From Phyllobacterium bourgognense (GTDB lineage: Bacteria > Pseudomonadota > Alphaproteobacteria > Rhizobiales > Rhizobiaceae): a stretch of 64,000 bases of DNA. The stretch spans positions 310,001-374,000 of the forward strand of contig NZ_QPJM01000004.1 in assembly GCF_003337575.1 (NCBI RefSeq). Reading direction: 5' to 3'. Below, piece by piece: positions 54,065 through 64,000 of the stretch; the first letter of the stretch is position 1; every line of letters begins with the position of its first letter. The translations under genes and the position numbers were made by a program. The notes below the pieces were generated by a model. The model was not told the origin of the DNA, ran no database searches, and saw only the letters and a program-made list of their open reading frames with translations.

Positions 54065-54712
54065 ATGCCGAATCTTGAAAATCTTAAGAAGCAAGCCAAG
54101 CAGTATTTGCGTTGGCATCGGGAGCGGTACTATCCCGTGGCCGCTGAAATCAGGGCCGTTTTGCCACGGTTTCAACACCTTGGTGACAGTGAGATACTGG
54201 AAGCGAGCTTCAAACTCTCTGACGCGCAAGAACTTGTCGCACGTCAAATGGGGTTCGAGGGATGGCCGGCGCTCAAGTCAGGAGCCCAATCCATGAGCAC
54301 ACAATTCAAAAGGACCGCACTACGTCCCGTTCTTGCTTCGACCTCGGCGCAACTCTTTGTGAGCGACATTCAGGTGTCGTGCAGCTTTTTCACCGACAAG
54401 CTCGGATTCACCATTGACTTCATCTACGGCGAACCGCCGTTCTACGGACAGGTCATTCGCGACAAGGCGCGGCTCGCGCTACGGCTGGTGTGCGAACCAG
54501 TATTCGTGAATGACATCCGGGAGCGTGAGCACCTGCTCTCCGCATCGATCACAGTCGATACAGCCGATGAGATCAAACAACTTTTTCTGGATTTTCAGGC
54601 CAACGGCGTGCCGTTTCATCAGACGATCAAGAAAGAACCGTGGGGTGCCCGAAATTTCATTGTGTTGGATCCAGATGGGAATCTCATACTATTTGCGGGT
54701 CCAGCAGGCTGA
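54065..54712 (+). CDS. VOC (glyoxalase/bleomycin-resistance fold) protein with extra N-terminal helical domain
   Basis: A 215-residue protein in two parts. Residues 1-80 are helical and end in ELVARQMGFEGWPALKSG, a short domain found at the front of some alphaproteobacterial VOC proteins. Residues 90-215 are a vicinal oxygen chelate domain: AQLFVSDIQVSCSFFTDKLG opens the first beta-alpha-beta-beta-beta unit and FIVLDPDGNLILFAGP closes the second. Metal ligands are not obvious in every canonical place, so enzymatic function is open. It stands alone after the glycerol terminator and is convergent with the DUF993 gene, 15 bases away. Confidence 0.8.
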   Translation: MPNLENLKKQAKQYLRWHRERYYPVAAEIRAVLPRFQHLGDSEILEASFKLSDAQELVARQMGFEGWPALKSGAQSMSTQFKRTALRPVLASTSAQLFVSDIQVSCSFFTDKLGFTIDFIYGEPPFYGQVIRDKARLALRLVCEPVFVNDIREREHLLSASITVDTADEIKQLFLDFQANGVPFHQTIKKEPWGARNFIVLDPDGNLILFAGPAG

Positions 54713-54727
54713 ACTTTGGTCCGATCT

Positions 54728-55891
54728 TCAAACGCCGTAAACCTGCAGCAGGCTCTTCATTCGGCTGACCGCAAGCTCGGGCTTGTCCAGAACATTCGCC
54801 TGATCGGCCAGCCGGAAGATATCCGCATAGTGAACGATACTGCGCGCCGATTGCAGGCCCGCCGGCATGGTGAAATGGCTTTGATGGCCGTTGAGCCAGG
54901 CGAGGAATACCACCCCGGCCTTGTAGTATTGAGTAGGGGCTTGGAAAATCTTGCGCGACAGCGGTACGGTCGGCTCGATGACGTTGCGGAAGGCCTGCGT
55001 TTCGCCTTTCGCAAGATGCGCCAAGGCCTTGGACGCCGAGGGCGCTACCGCATCGAAGATGCCAAGCAGCGCATGGCTGTAACGTTCGCCATCGCCTTCG
55101 ATCAATCCGGCATAGTTGAAATCATCCCCGGTGAAACAGAGCACGCCTTCCGGCAGCCGCTGGCGCAATCCGATTTCCTTGGCGTTGTCGAGCAACGAAA
55201 TCTTTATGCCCTCGATCTTGTCCCTGTTGTCGCCGATGATGGCGAGAACGGTTTCCAGGGCATGTTCGAACGATGGGGAGCCCCAATAGCCGGCTAACTG
55301 CGGGTCGAACATGTCTCCAAGCCAATGCAGGACGACCTTGTTGCCGGTCTGGCGCAGGATCTCGCCATAGACCATACGGTAGTCGTCCGCGGTACGGGCA
55401 ACGCGGGCCAGAGCCCGGCTCGCCATCATGACAGCCCGTCCGCCCTCCGCCTCGACAAATCCGATCTGCGTCTCATAGGCTTCGATCACGTCGTGGAGGC
55501 TCCTGGCATCCTCCGGCGCCAGTTGATCGGTACCGGCGCCGCAGGCAAGGTCCGCTCCATCAAAAGTCCGCGCCTCGGCCAGCGATCGCCGGATCAGTTC
55601 CTGTGCACCTGCCCAATCAACACCCATGCCTCGCTGTGCCGTATCCATTGCCTCGGCGATCTTGAAACCAAGCGACCATAGGTGATGGCGAAATGCCATA
55701 GTTGCATCCCAATCGATTGCGGGTGCATCCCAAGGCCGGGCGTCGCGCAATGGATCGGAAACCACATGGGCGGCCGCATAGGCGATCCGGTTGAACGTTG
55801 GCGGGCTTGAAGGCGCGGCAATCGGAACGCCGGTCAAGGCGTAATCGAAGGTCGCCCCGCTCGCATTCGGCAGTTGAATTTTCAGGGTCAT
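54728..55891 (-). CDS. DUF993 protein, dihydrodipicolinate-synthase-like aldolase fold
   Basis: A 387-residue DUF993 protein related to the class I aldolase/DHDPS superfamily. The Schiff-base lysine is retained (K230 in IEGIKISLLD), followed by the FTGDD segment that corresponds to the SGDD of DHDPS and a GLIEGDGERYSHALLGIFDA helix. The tyrosine motif of true DHDPS (YNVPGRT) is replaced by LHWLGDMFDP. Reaction unknown; retro-aldol cleavage of a 2-keto-3-deoxy-type acid is plausible. The ATG at 55891 follows GGGAG. It is divergent from the LacI operon, with a shared operator region. Confidence 0.82.
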   Translation of the reverse strand: MTLKIQLPNASGATFDYALTGVPIAAPSSPPTFNRIAYAAAHVVSDPLRDARPWDAPAIDWDATMAFRHHLWSLGFKIAEAMDTAQRGMGVDWAGAQELIRRSLAEARTFDGADLACGAGTDQLAPEDARSLHDVIEAYETQIGFVEAEGGRAVMMASRALARVARTADDYRMVYGEILRQTGNKVVLHWLGDMFDPQLAGYWGSPSFEHALETVLAIIGDNRDKIEGIKISLLDNAKEIGLRQRLPEGVLCFTGDDFNYAGLIEGDGERYSHALLGIFDAVAPSASKALAHLAKGETQAFRNVIEPTVPLSRKIFQAPTQYYKAGVVFLAWLNGHQSHFTMPAGLQSARSIVHYADIFRLADQANVLDKPELAVSRMKSLLQVYGV

Positions 55892-55926
55892 TCTGCATCG
55901 CTCCCGGAACAATCAGCCTCTTCTAA

Positions 55927-55942
55927 TTTGGAACGTTCCAAA
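55927..55942. promoter_or_regulatory. LacI-type operator 1, DUF993 side
   Basis: TTTGGAACGTTCCAAA is a perfect 16-bp palindrome, 36 bases before the DUF993 ATG. The same core occurs 96 bases away beside the LacI promoter, so a LacI tetramer or dimers could act on both promoters. Confidence 0.78.
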
Positions 55943-56014
55943 AAACAAGCAACAATTTAATGGCATCAGAAATTAATAATATTCCGCAGTAAGGCGTCGC
56001 AGCAATAAAACCTC

Positions 56015-56043
56015 TTGACGAATTTGGAACGTTCCAATTATAT
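56015..56043 (+). promoter_or_regulatory. Promoter of the LacI operon with an operator filling its spacer
   Basis: TTGACG (56015-56020) and TTATAT (56038-56043) are 17 bases apart, and the spacer contains the perfect palindrome TTGGAACGTTCCAA at 56024-56037. A repressor bound there would block RNA polymerase directly. Start of transcription would be near 56050. Confidence 0.7.
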
Positions 56044-56065
56044 GAAGGCCGATGGAGGATTTTCG

Positions 56066-58101
<2,036 letters not shown>

Positions 58102-58117
58102 GAAAACGAATACCGAT

Positions 58118-59719
58118 ATGAACAAGCACATCACCCCCGAAGAGGCCGCGAAACTCATTCCCGATGAAGCGATCATTTCGGTCTCGTCTTCGAGCGGTCT
58201 CGGCTGTCCGGATCTGATGTTGAAGGCCATCGGCGCTCGCTTCGATGCGACTGGTCATCCGCGCGATCTTACGACACTGCATCCGATTGCGGCGGGGGAT
58301 ATGAGCGGCATCAAGGGTGTCGATCACATCGCCAAGAAGGGCTTGCTCAAGAAGATTATCGGCGGCTCCTATCCGTCCGGCCCGTCCAGCGCTGAACCTC
58401 CGCTGATCTGGCAGATGATCGGCAATGATGAGGTGGCGGCCTACAACATTCCTTCCGGCATTCTGTTCGATATGCACCGGGAAGCGGCGGCGAAGCGCCC
58501 GGGCGTTTTCACCAAGGTCGGGCTCGATACTTTTGTCGACCCGGACCGGCAGGGCTGCGCCATGAATGCCTCCGCCGCCGAAGAGCCGGTCGTTCGCAAG
58601 ATCGAGTTCGGCGGCGAAGAGTGGCTGTTCTTCAAGCCCATCATTCCGCAGGTCGCGATCATCCGCGCCACCACAGCTGATGAGCGCGGCAATCTCACCT
58701 ACGAGCACGAAGGGGCCTATCTCGGCGGCTTCGATCAGGCGCTGGCGGTGCGCAACAATGGCGGCATCGTCATCGCGCAGGTCAAACGCTTCACCAAGAG
58801 CGGTTCGATGAAGCCGCACGATGTGCGCGTTCCCGGCATCCTCGTGGATTACGTCGTGATTGACCCCGACCAGAAGCAGACCACGCAAACGCTCTACGAT
58901 CCGGCTATTTCCGGCGAAATTTTCCATCCGCTCGAAGATTTCGCGCTCCCGGATTTCAATATCCAGAAAGTCATTGCGCGCCGCGTCGCAACCGAGCTCG
59001 AAACTGGCAGTGCCGTCAATCTCGGCTTCGGCATTTCCGCCAACGTGCCGCGCATTCTGCTTGAGGAGGGCTTGCACGGTGCAGTCACCTGGGTGATCGA
59101 GCAGGGACCTGTCGGCGGTATCCCGCTTCTGGATTTCGCGTTCGGCTGCGCTTCCAACGCGGAAGCGTTCGTGCCCTCACCGCACCAGTTTACCTATTTC
59201 CAGGGCGCGGGTTTTGATGCCTCGCTGCTGTCGTTCCTCGAGATCGACAAGTCCGGCTCGGTCAACGTGTCGAAGCTCAGCTTCCGCCCGCATGTAACAG
59301 CTGGAGCAGGCGGTTTTGTCGATATCACCGCAAGGGCGCGCAAGATCGTGTTCTCCGGCATGTTCAATGCGGGCGCGAAGGTTCATGTCGAGGATGGAAA
59401 GCTGGTCATCGAAAAGGAAGGCAAGCTGAAGAAGCTCGTCACGCAAGTCGAGCACGTCACTTTCTCCGGCCGTCGCGCCGTCGAGCAAGGTCAGGACATC
59501 ACCTATGTCACCGAACGTTGCGTCATGGTCCTGAGGCCGGAAGGCGTGGTCCTGACCGAAATCGCGCCGGGCGTAGACCTGCAGACCGACATTCTCGATC
59601 AATCGGAATTCCCGCTGGTCGTTGCCCGCGATCTAAAGCTGATGGATGCGCATCTGTTTGTGCCGGAGCCATTCGGCCTGAAGTTGCCGCAGAAACCGCA
59701 AAGGACGCTCCATGGCTGA
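58118..59719 (+). CDS. Acyl-CoA:acetate/3-ketoacid CoA transferase family protein (YdiF-like)
   Basis: A 533-residue fused two-domain class I CoA transferase, with alpha and beta parts in one chain. The N-terminal glycine-rich CoA loop is present (IISVSSSSGLGCPDL), and the catalytic glutamate is expected in WVIEQGPVGG near residue 330, followed by FEIDKSGSVNVSKL-type and FRPHVTAGAGGFVDI segments. It would move CoA from acetyl-CoA or a similar donor to a carboxylic acid made in this pathway. The ATG at 58118 begins MNKHITPEEA. The 8-base overlap with the next gene indicates coupling. Confidence 0.85.
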   Translation: MNKHITPEEAAKLIPDEAIISVSSSSGLGCPDLMLKAIGARFDATGHPRDLTTLHPIAAGDMSGIKGVDHIAKKGLLKKIIGGSYPSGPSSAEPPLIWQMIGNDEVAAYNIPSGILFDMHREAAAKRPGVFTKVGLDTFVDPDRQGCAMNASAAEEPVVRKIEFGGEEWLFFKPIIPQVAIIRATTADERGNLTYEHEGAYLGGFDQALAVRNNGGIVIAQVKRFTKSGSMKPHDVRVPGILVDYVVIDPDQKQTTQTLYDPAISGEIFHPLEDFALPDFNIQKVIARRVATELETGSAVNLGFGISANVPRILLEEGLHGAVTWVIEQGPVGGIPLLDFAFGCASNAEAFVPSPHQFTYFQGAGFDASLLSFLEIDKSGSVNVSKLSFRPHVTAGAGGFVDITARARKIVFSGMFNAGAKVHVEDGKLVIEKEGKLKKLVTQVEHVTFSGRRAVEQGQDITYVTERCVMVLRPEGVVLTEIAPGVDLQTDILDQSEFPLVVARDLKLMDAHLFVPEPFGLKLPQKPQRTLHG

Positions 59720-60491
59720 CCCGCGCATCAACGTCGCCTTCGCCGGCCCTATTGCCACGATTACCGTGTCGCGTCCGGAAAAGCTCAATGCCTTCGACCT
59801 CGACATGTTGAAGGACCTGAGCGCTGCCTGCGATGCAGTGGAGACCAACGCGCAGGTGCGGGTCGCGATCCTCACCGGCGCCGGCAAGGCATTTTCCGCA
59901 GGCGGCGATATCAAGGCTTGGGCAGCGATGACGCCAAATGAGTTCGGCCATGCCTGGGTGCGTTTCGGCCATCGTGTTTTCGAACGGCTGGCGACACTGC
60001 GTGTGCCGTTGATCGCGGCTCTTAACGGCCATGCGCTGGGCGGCGGCCTCGAATTGGCTGCTGCGGCGGATATCCGTATCGCAGAAACACAGATCAAGCT
60101 CGGCCTGCCGGAGACCGGCCTCGGCATGGTGCCGGGCTGGTCCGGCACGCAGCGGCTGGTCCGGCGTTTTGGCGCGCAGGTGGTTCGCCGCATGGCGCTT
60201 GGCGGCGAGATCTTTACCGCCGGCGAAGGACAGGCACTCGGCCTCGTCGATCATGTGGTCGAAACCGGTACCGCGGTTTCGACGGCGCAAGCCTATGCAG
60301 AGCGCATCACCAAGCGCGGCCCGGCTGCCGTGGAGGTGGCAAAACTGATGATCGCTTCAGCCAATGGCGAAGACAATGGAACGGCGGTCGAGGCACTTGG
60401 CTCGATCCTCGTCGCAAAAACTGCGGACCTCAAAGAAGGTGTTTCGGCCTTTGCCGAAAAACGTGAGCCCGTGTTCAAGGGAGAATGGTAA
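59712..60491 (+). CDS. Enoyl-CoA hydratase/isomerase (crotonase) family protein
   Basis: A 259-residue crotonase-fold enzyme acting on an acyl-CoA. The oxyanion-hole segment is AFSAGGDIKAW. Both general-acid/base glutamates of true hydratases appear, in HALGGGLELAA and in LPETGLGMVPG, so hydratase activity is feasible. The C-terminal helices end with VFKGEW. It follows the CoA transferase, the natural supplier of its acyl-CoA, with an 8-base overlap, and its stop overlaps the next ATG. Confidence 0.87.
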   Translation: MADPRINVAFAGPIATITVSRPEKLNAFDLDMLKDLSAACDAVETNAQVRVAILTGAGKAFSAGGDIKAWAAMTPNEFGHAWVRFGHRVFERLATLRVPLIAALNGHALGGGLELAAAADIRIAETQIKLGLPETGLGMVPGWSGTQRLVRRFGAQVVRRMALGGEIFTAGEGQALGLVDHVVETGTAVSTAQAYAERITKRGPAAVEVAKLMIASANGEDNGTAVEALGSILVAKTADLKEGVSAFAEKREPVFKGEW

Positions 60492-61999
60492 TGACAGTTC
60501 TGGTGCGGCCTCAGGCACTCGATAATTTCAAGGTGCGTGAATTCCAGATGCTGATCGACGGGCAATGGACCGACGGCGCCGAAGGCGGCGTCATTGAGCG
60601 CAAAAGCCCCGGTCATGGCGTGGTCGTCTCGCGTTACCAGGCAGCGACCAAGGCTGATGCGACACGCGCAATTGCCGCCGCCCGCCATGCATTCGACAAT
60701 GGCCCTTGGTCTACAATGACCGGCGCGGAGCGTTCGAACATCATTCTCAAGGCCGCCGACCTCATCGCAGCGCGTTCCGAAGAACTTGCCTGGCTTGACT
60801 GTATCGAGTCCGGCAAACCAATCAGCCAGGCCAAGGCCGAACTCGGTGGCGCCGTCGATATCTGGCGCTACGCGGCTGCACTTGGCCGCGACTTGCATGG
60901 CGAAAGCTATAACACGCTTGGAGATGCAACACTGGGTGTCGTCCTGCGCGAGGCGATCGGTGTCGTCTCGATCATAACGCCCTGGAATTTCCCCTTCCTC
61001 ATCGTAAGCCAGAAGTTACCCTTCGCGCTCGCCGCCGGGTGCACCGCTGTGGTGAAACCATCTGAGCTGACATCCGGCTCGACGCTGGTGCTTGGTGAAA
61101 TTCTGATGGAAGCCGGCGTTCCGGCTGGCGTGGTCAATATTGTCGTCGGCACGGGTGCCGAGGTTGGTGCGCCAATGACCACGCACCCGGATGTCGACAT
61201 GGTCTCGTTCACCGGCTCGACGCTTGTCGGCAAGCTGACCATGGCCAATGCCGCCCAGACCCTGAAGAAGGTCTCGCTTGAACTTGGCGGCAAGAACCCG
61301 CAGATCGTGTTTCCCGATGCCAATCTCGACGATTTCATCGATGCGGCAGTGTTCGGTGCCTACTTCAACGCAGGCGAATGCTGCAATGCCGGGTCCCGCC
61401 TGATCGTTCATCGCGATATTGCCGACGAGGTCGTGCATCGTGTCGCAGCGCTCTCCGCCAAGGTCAGGGTTGGCGATCCGCTCGATCCGCAAACCAAGGT
61501 TGGCGCGATCATAACGCCGGAGCATCTCGCCAAGGTCGGCGCCTACGTCCGCAACGCCGCTTCTGCGGGAGCGAATGTCAGCCATGGCGGTGAAGCGCTC
61601 GATCTCGGCATGGGACAGTTCATGGCACCGACGATCCTTTCGGCAGTCCAGCCGGAGATGGCCGTGGCGCGGGAAGAGGTATTCGGACCGGTGCTGTCTG
61701 TGCTAACATTCGACACGCAGGAGGATGCCATCCGTATCGCGAATTCCATCGATTATGGACTGTCCGCTGGCGTCTGGAGCCGCGACTTCGATACCTGCAT
61801 GACAGTCGGCCGCCAGGTACGTGCTGGAACTATCTGGATGAACACCTTCATGGACGGCGCATCGGAGCTGCCCTTCGGCGGATACAAGCAATCCGGGCTC
61901 GGCCGTGAACTCGGCAGGCACGCGGTAGAGGACTATACGGAAACCAAGACTTTGAACATGCACATGGGTAGGAGGAAAGTAGTATGGTCAGGAGACTAA
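60491..61999 (+). CDS. Aldehyde dehydrogenase family protein
   Basis: A 502-residue NAD(P)-dependent aldehyde dehydrogenase. Key motifs are the N-terminal substrate/cofactor segment TPWNFPFLI, the general-base glutamate in LELGGKNPQIVF, and the nucleophilic cysteine in GECCNAGSR; the C-terminal EVFGPVLSVL and PFGGYKQSGLGRE are conserved. Its sequence is closest to the betaine-aldehyde/gamma-aminobutyraldehyde group, but substrate cannot be fixed. The ATG at 60491 overlaps the crotonase stop (TAATG). It is the last enzyme of the LacI operon. Confidence 0.9.
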   Translation: MTVLVRPQALDNFKVREFQMLIDGQWTDGAEGGVIERKSPGHGVVVSRYQAATKADATRAIAAARHAFDNGPWSTMTGAERSNIILKAADLIAARSEELAWLDCIESGKPISQAKAELGGAVDIWRYAAALGRDLHGESYNTLGDATLGVVLREAIGVVSIITPWNFPFLIVSQKLPFALAAGCTAVVKPSELTSGSTLVLGEILMEAGVPAGVVNIVVGTGAEVGAPMTTHPDVDMVSFTGSTLVGKLTMANAAQTLKKVSLELGGKNPQIVFPDANLDDFIDAAVFGAYFNAGECCNAGSRLIVHRDIADEVVHRVAALSAKVRVGDPLDPQTKVGAIITPEHLAKVGAYVRNAASAGANVSHGGEALDLGMGQFMAPTILSAVQPEMAVAREEVFGPVLSVLTFDTQEDAIRIANSIDYGLSAGVWSRDFDTCMTVGRQVRAGTIWMNTFMDGASELPFGGYKQSGLGRELGRHAVEDYTETKTLNMHMGRRKVVWSGD

Positions 62000-62105
62000 A
62001 TCGATTGTAATAGCCGTTCTGCCTATTGTATGAATGCCCCGGACCTAAGGGCACCTTCGGTCGGACAAGTTAAATTTTATCTCTTTTTTCTCTGGGAGGA
62101 TCGTT

Positions 62106-63353
62106 ATGAAAAAGCTGATGAATACTGTTGCCGCTGCAGCAATGCTGCTCGGTACAGCAACGATGGCCCGTGCGGCCGAAAACGTCGAGGTCCTGCATTG
62201 GTGGACCTCCGGCGGTGAAGCGACGGCGCTGGAAGTGCTCAAGAAGGATCTCGAATCCAAGGGCATCACCTGGTCCGACATGCCGGTTTCCGGTGGTGGC
62301 GGTACGGAAGCCATGACTGTTCTGCGTGCCCGTGTTACGGCCGGCAATCCGCCGACAGCCGTACAGATGCTCGGTTTCGACATCACCGACTGGGCGAAAC
62401 AGGGTGCTCTCGGCAATCTCGATGAAGTTGCTGCCAAGGAAAAATGGGATGACGTGATCCCGACCGCCCTGCAGAAGTTCTCGAAATATGACGGCCACTG
62501 GATTGCAGCGCCGGTCAACGTGCATTCGACCAACTGGATCTGGATCAACAAGGCTGCCCTCGACAAGGCCGGTGGCAAGGAGCCTGCTAACTGGGATGAG
62601 CTGATCGCTCTTCTCGACAACTTCAAGGCGCAGGGCATTACGCCGATCGCCCATGGTGGCGTGCCATGGCAGGATGCGACGATTTTCGATGCTGTCGTCC
62701 TTTCTCTCGGCAACGACTTCTACAAGTCGGCGTTCATCGACCTTGATCCCGCTGCTCTTGGCAGCGACAAGATGAAGGTAGCCTTCGACCGCATGACCAA
62801 GCTGCGTACCTATGTGGATGACAACTTCTCCGGTCGCGACTGGAATCTTGCTTCCGCAATGGTCATCGAAAACAAGGCAGGTCTGCAGTTCATGGGCGAT
62901 TGGGCCAAGGGCGAATTCGTCAAGGCTGGCAAGGTGCCAGGCAAAGATTTCGTCTGCATGCGCTTCCCGGGTACTCAGGGTTCGGTCACCTTCAACTCCG
63001 ACCAGTTCGCCATGTTCAAGGTCAGTGAAGCACAGCTCAAGCCGCAGCTCGTCATGGCGTCGGCCATTGAAAGCCCGACCTTCCAGTCGGCGTTCAATGT
63101 CGTAAAGGGTTCTGCTCCAGCGCGTACCGATGTACCGGATACGGCTTTTGATGATTGCGGCAAGAAGGCCATCAAGGATCTTGCCGAAGCCAACAAGGCA
63201 GGCACGCTCTTTGGGTCCATGGCCCATGGTCATGCCAATCCGGCAGCTGTCAAGAACGCCATCTATGACGTCGTGACCCGTGAATTCAACGGCGACTTGA
63301 CCTCGGAAGAAGCTGTCAAGGAACTCGTTTCGGCTGTTGAAGCGGCGAAATAA
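62106..63353 (+). CDS. Sugar ABC transporter substrate-binding protein (CUT1)
   Basis: A 415-residue periplasmic binding protein. The signal peptide is about residues 1-23 ([15 protein letters not shown], then AEN). The mature protein begins [20 protein letters not shown] and contains [32 protein letters not shown] and [10 protein letters not shown], features of glucose/mannose-type family-1 binding proteins. A GGGAGGA precedes the ATG. It lies 106 bases after the aldehyde dehydrogenase gene, on the same strand, and may bring in the substrate of that operon, though no copy of the operator precedes it. Confidence 0.88.
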   Translation: MKKLMNTVAAAAMLLGTATMARAAENVEVLHWWTSGGEATALEVLKKDLESKGITWSDMPVSGGGGTEAMTVLRARVTAGNPPTAVQMLGFDITDWAKQGALGNLDEVAAKEKWDDVIPTALQKFSKYDGHWIAAPVNVHSTNWIWINKAALDKAGGKEPANWDELIALLDNFKAQGITPIAHGGVPWQDATIFDAVVLSLGNDFYKSAFIDLDPAALGSDKMKVAFDRMTKLRTYVDDNFSGRDWNLASAMVIENKAGLQFMGDWAKGEFVKAGKVPGKDFVCMRFPGTQGSVTFNSDQFAMFKVSEAQLKPQLVMASAIESPTFQSAFNVVKGSAPARTDVPDTAFDDCGKKAIKDLAEANKAGTLFGSMAHGHANPAAVKNAIYDVVTREFNGDLTSEEAVKELVSAVEAAK

Positions 63354-63364
63354 GTTAGGCGTTT

Positions 63365-63392
63365 CTGTCCGGGGCGATGTCGCCCCGGACAG
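63365..63392 (+). repeat. Perfect hairpin between binding-protein and permease genes
   Basis: CTGTCCGGGGCGA and its exact complement (63365-63377 and 63380-63392) are separated by two bases. It lies just after the binding-protein stop. No T-run follows, so it probably protects the upstream mRNA and lowers readthrough to the permease. Confidence 0.65.
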
Positions 63393-63445
63393 GTTCCCCG
63401 CGATGCTTCGCGGCAATATAAGATTACACATCGAGGGGTGAGGCT

Positions 63446-64000
63446 ATGGATACCCGCAGCCGCATACAGGACCTGATACCGAAACTGGTATTGGGACCGA
63501 GTTTTCTGATCGTCCTGATTTTCGTCTACGGCTTCATCGCCTATACCGGCATCCTGTCGTTCACCGACAGCAAGATGCTGCCATCCTACGGCTTTGTCGG
63601 TTTCGATAACTACCGCAGGCTCTGGGCGTTGCCACATTGGTGGCGCGCGATCACCAATCTCGGTATTTTCGCCTCGCTCTATATCATCATCTGCACGGTC
63701 ATCGGTCTCGGTCTCGCCATCCTGCTCGACCAGAAGATCCGCATCGAAGGGCTCCTGCGCCCGATTTATCTCTACCCGATGGCACTTTCCTTCATCGTCA
63801 CCGGCGTTGCGTGGAAATGGTTCCTTGATCCCGGTATCGGTCTTGAAAATACCATGCACCAATGGGGCTGGGAGAGTTTTCACTTCAACTGGATCAAGGA
63901 CTCCAAAATGGCGATCTATACGGTGGTCATCGCCGCCGTCTGGCAATCTTCCGGCTTCGTCATGGCCATGTTTCTTGCCGGTCTGCGTGGTGTCGACAAT
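63446..64000 (+). CDS. CUT1 sugar ABC transporter permease (MalF-like), cut by window end
   Basis: The first 185 codons of a permease remain open to the last base of the window. It starts MDTRSRIQDLIPKLVLGPSF, with GAGGGGTGAGG ahead of the ATG. Four hydrophobic segments are seen so far, separated by FVGFDNYRRLW, the hallmark of MalF-type subunits, and LLDQKIRIEGLLRPIYLYP. The EAA loop lies beyond the window. It is the transmembrane partner of the preceding binding protein; the second permease and ATPase should follow. Confidence 0.9.
   Translation, partial: MDTRSRIQDLIPKLVLGPSFLIVLIFVYGFIAYTGILSFTDSKMLPSYGFVGFDNYRRLWALPHWWRAITNLGIFASLYIIICTVIGLGLAILLDQKIRIEGLLRPIYLYPMALSFIVTGVAWKWFLDPGIGLENTMHQWGWESFHFNWIKDSKMAIYTVVIAAVWQSSGFVMAMFLAGLRGVDN

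Noticed and set aside
62070-63431. 453-codon minus-strand open frame opposite the binding-protein gene
   Set aside because: Antisense to a complete gene with signal peptide and ribosome binding site; no recognisable domains.

Overview
The window looks like chromosome of an alphaproteobacterium of the order Hyphomicrobiales (rhizobia, Phyllobacterium, Brucella/Ochrobactrum, Mesorhizobium relatives). The grounds are a moderately high G+C protein-coding style, a GlpR-GlpD-GlpSTPQUV glycerol operon of the rhizobial type, several periplasmic-binding-protein ABC systems each with dedicated catabolic genes, a TamA/TamB pair, a KdpD/KdpE pair and a RutR-type regulator. Genus cannot be fixed from the sequence alone. 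No insertion sequence, prophage, CRISPR array, rRNA or replication origin was recognised; one tRNA (Gln, anticodon CTG) is present. Gene density is high and start codons often overlap upstream stops.

Layout. 0-3.4 kb: a large SAM / class III nucleotide cyclase / AAA-ATPase / TPR protein on the minus strand. 3.8-7.0 kb: two overlapping family-2 glycosyltransferases, probably rhamnosyltransferases, convergent with a phosphomannomutase/phosphoglucomutase. 7.2 kb: tRNA-Gln. 7.3-12.3 kb: small accessory genes (NIPSNAP protein with divergent TetR regulator, EamA exporter, ArsR-SRPBCC pair, OsmC protein with a small cysteine protein, an SDR with an atypical active site). 12.3-15.6 kb: kdpE and kdpD with no kdpFABC beside them. 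15.7-25.0 kb: rutR, divergent from a reductive pyrimidine-catabolism cluster (omega-amino-acid:pyruvate transaminase, N-carbamoyl-beta-alanine amidohydrolase type M20 enzyme, dihydropyrimidinase) running into an NMT1-type ABC transporter; a RutR box lies between them. 25-34 kb: ilvD, a small AsnC-type domain protein, tamA-tamB.

34.2-45.1 kb: a nine-gene minus-strand operon for import of a sugar or sugar acid and its non-phosphorylative breakdown (DenD-like dehydrogenase, SDR, CUT1 ABC transporter, IlvD/Edd dehydratase, second SDR, FAH-family hydrolase), with a divergent LacI regulator and a LacI-type palindrome. 45.2-53.9 kb: glpR, glpD, glpSTPQUV, with candidate GlpR sites before both glpR and glpD and a terminator after glpV.

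54.0-64.0 kb: a VOC (glyoxalase-fold) protein, then the least familiar module. A DUF993 aldolase-fold enzyme lies divergent from an operon of LacI regulator, Gfo/Idh/MocA oxidoreductase, CoA transferase, crotonase and aldehyde dehydrogenase; it is followed by a sugar-type binding protein and the start of its permease, which runs off the window. Two perfect TTGGAACGTTCCAA palindromes sit in the divergent promoter region, one exactly between the -35 and -10 of the regulator's promoter. Joining sugar chemistry (Gfo/Idh, aldolase, CUT1 transporter) with acyl-CoA chemistry (CoA transferase, crotonase) under one regulator is the best candidate here for an undescribed pathway.
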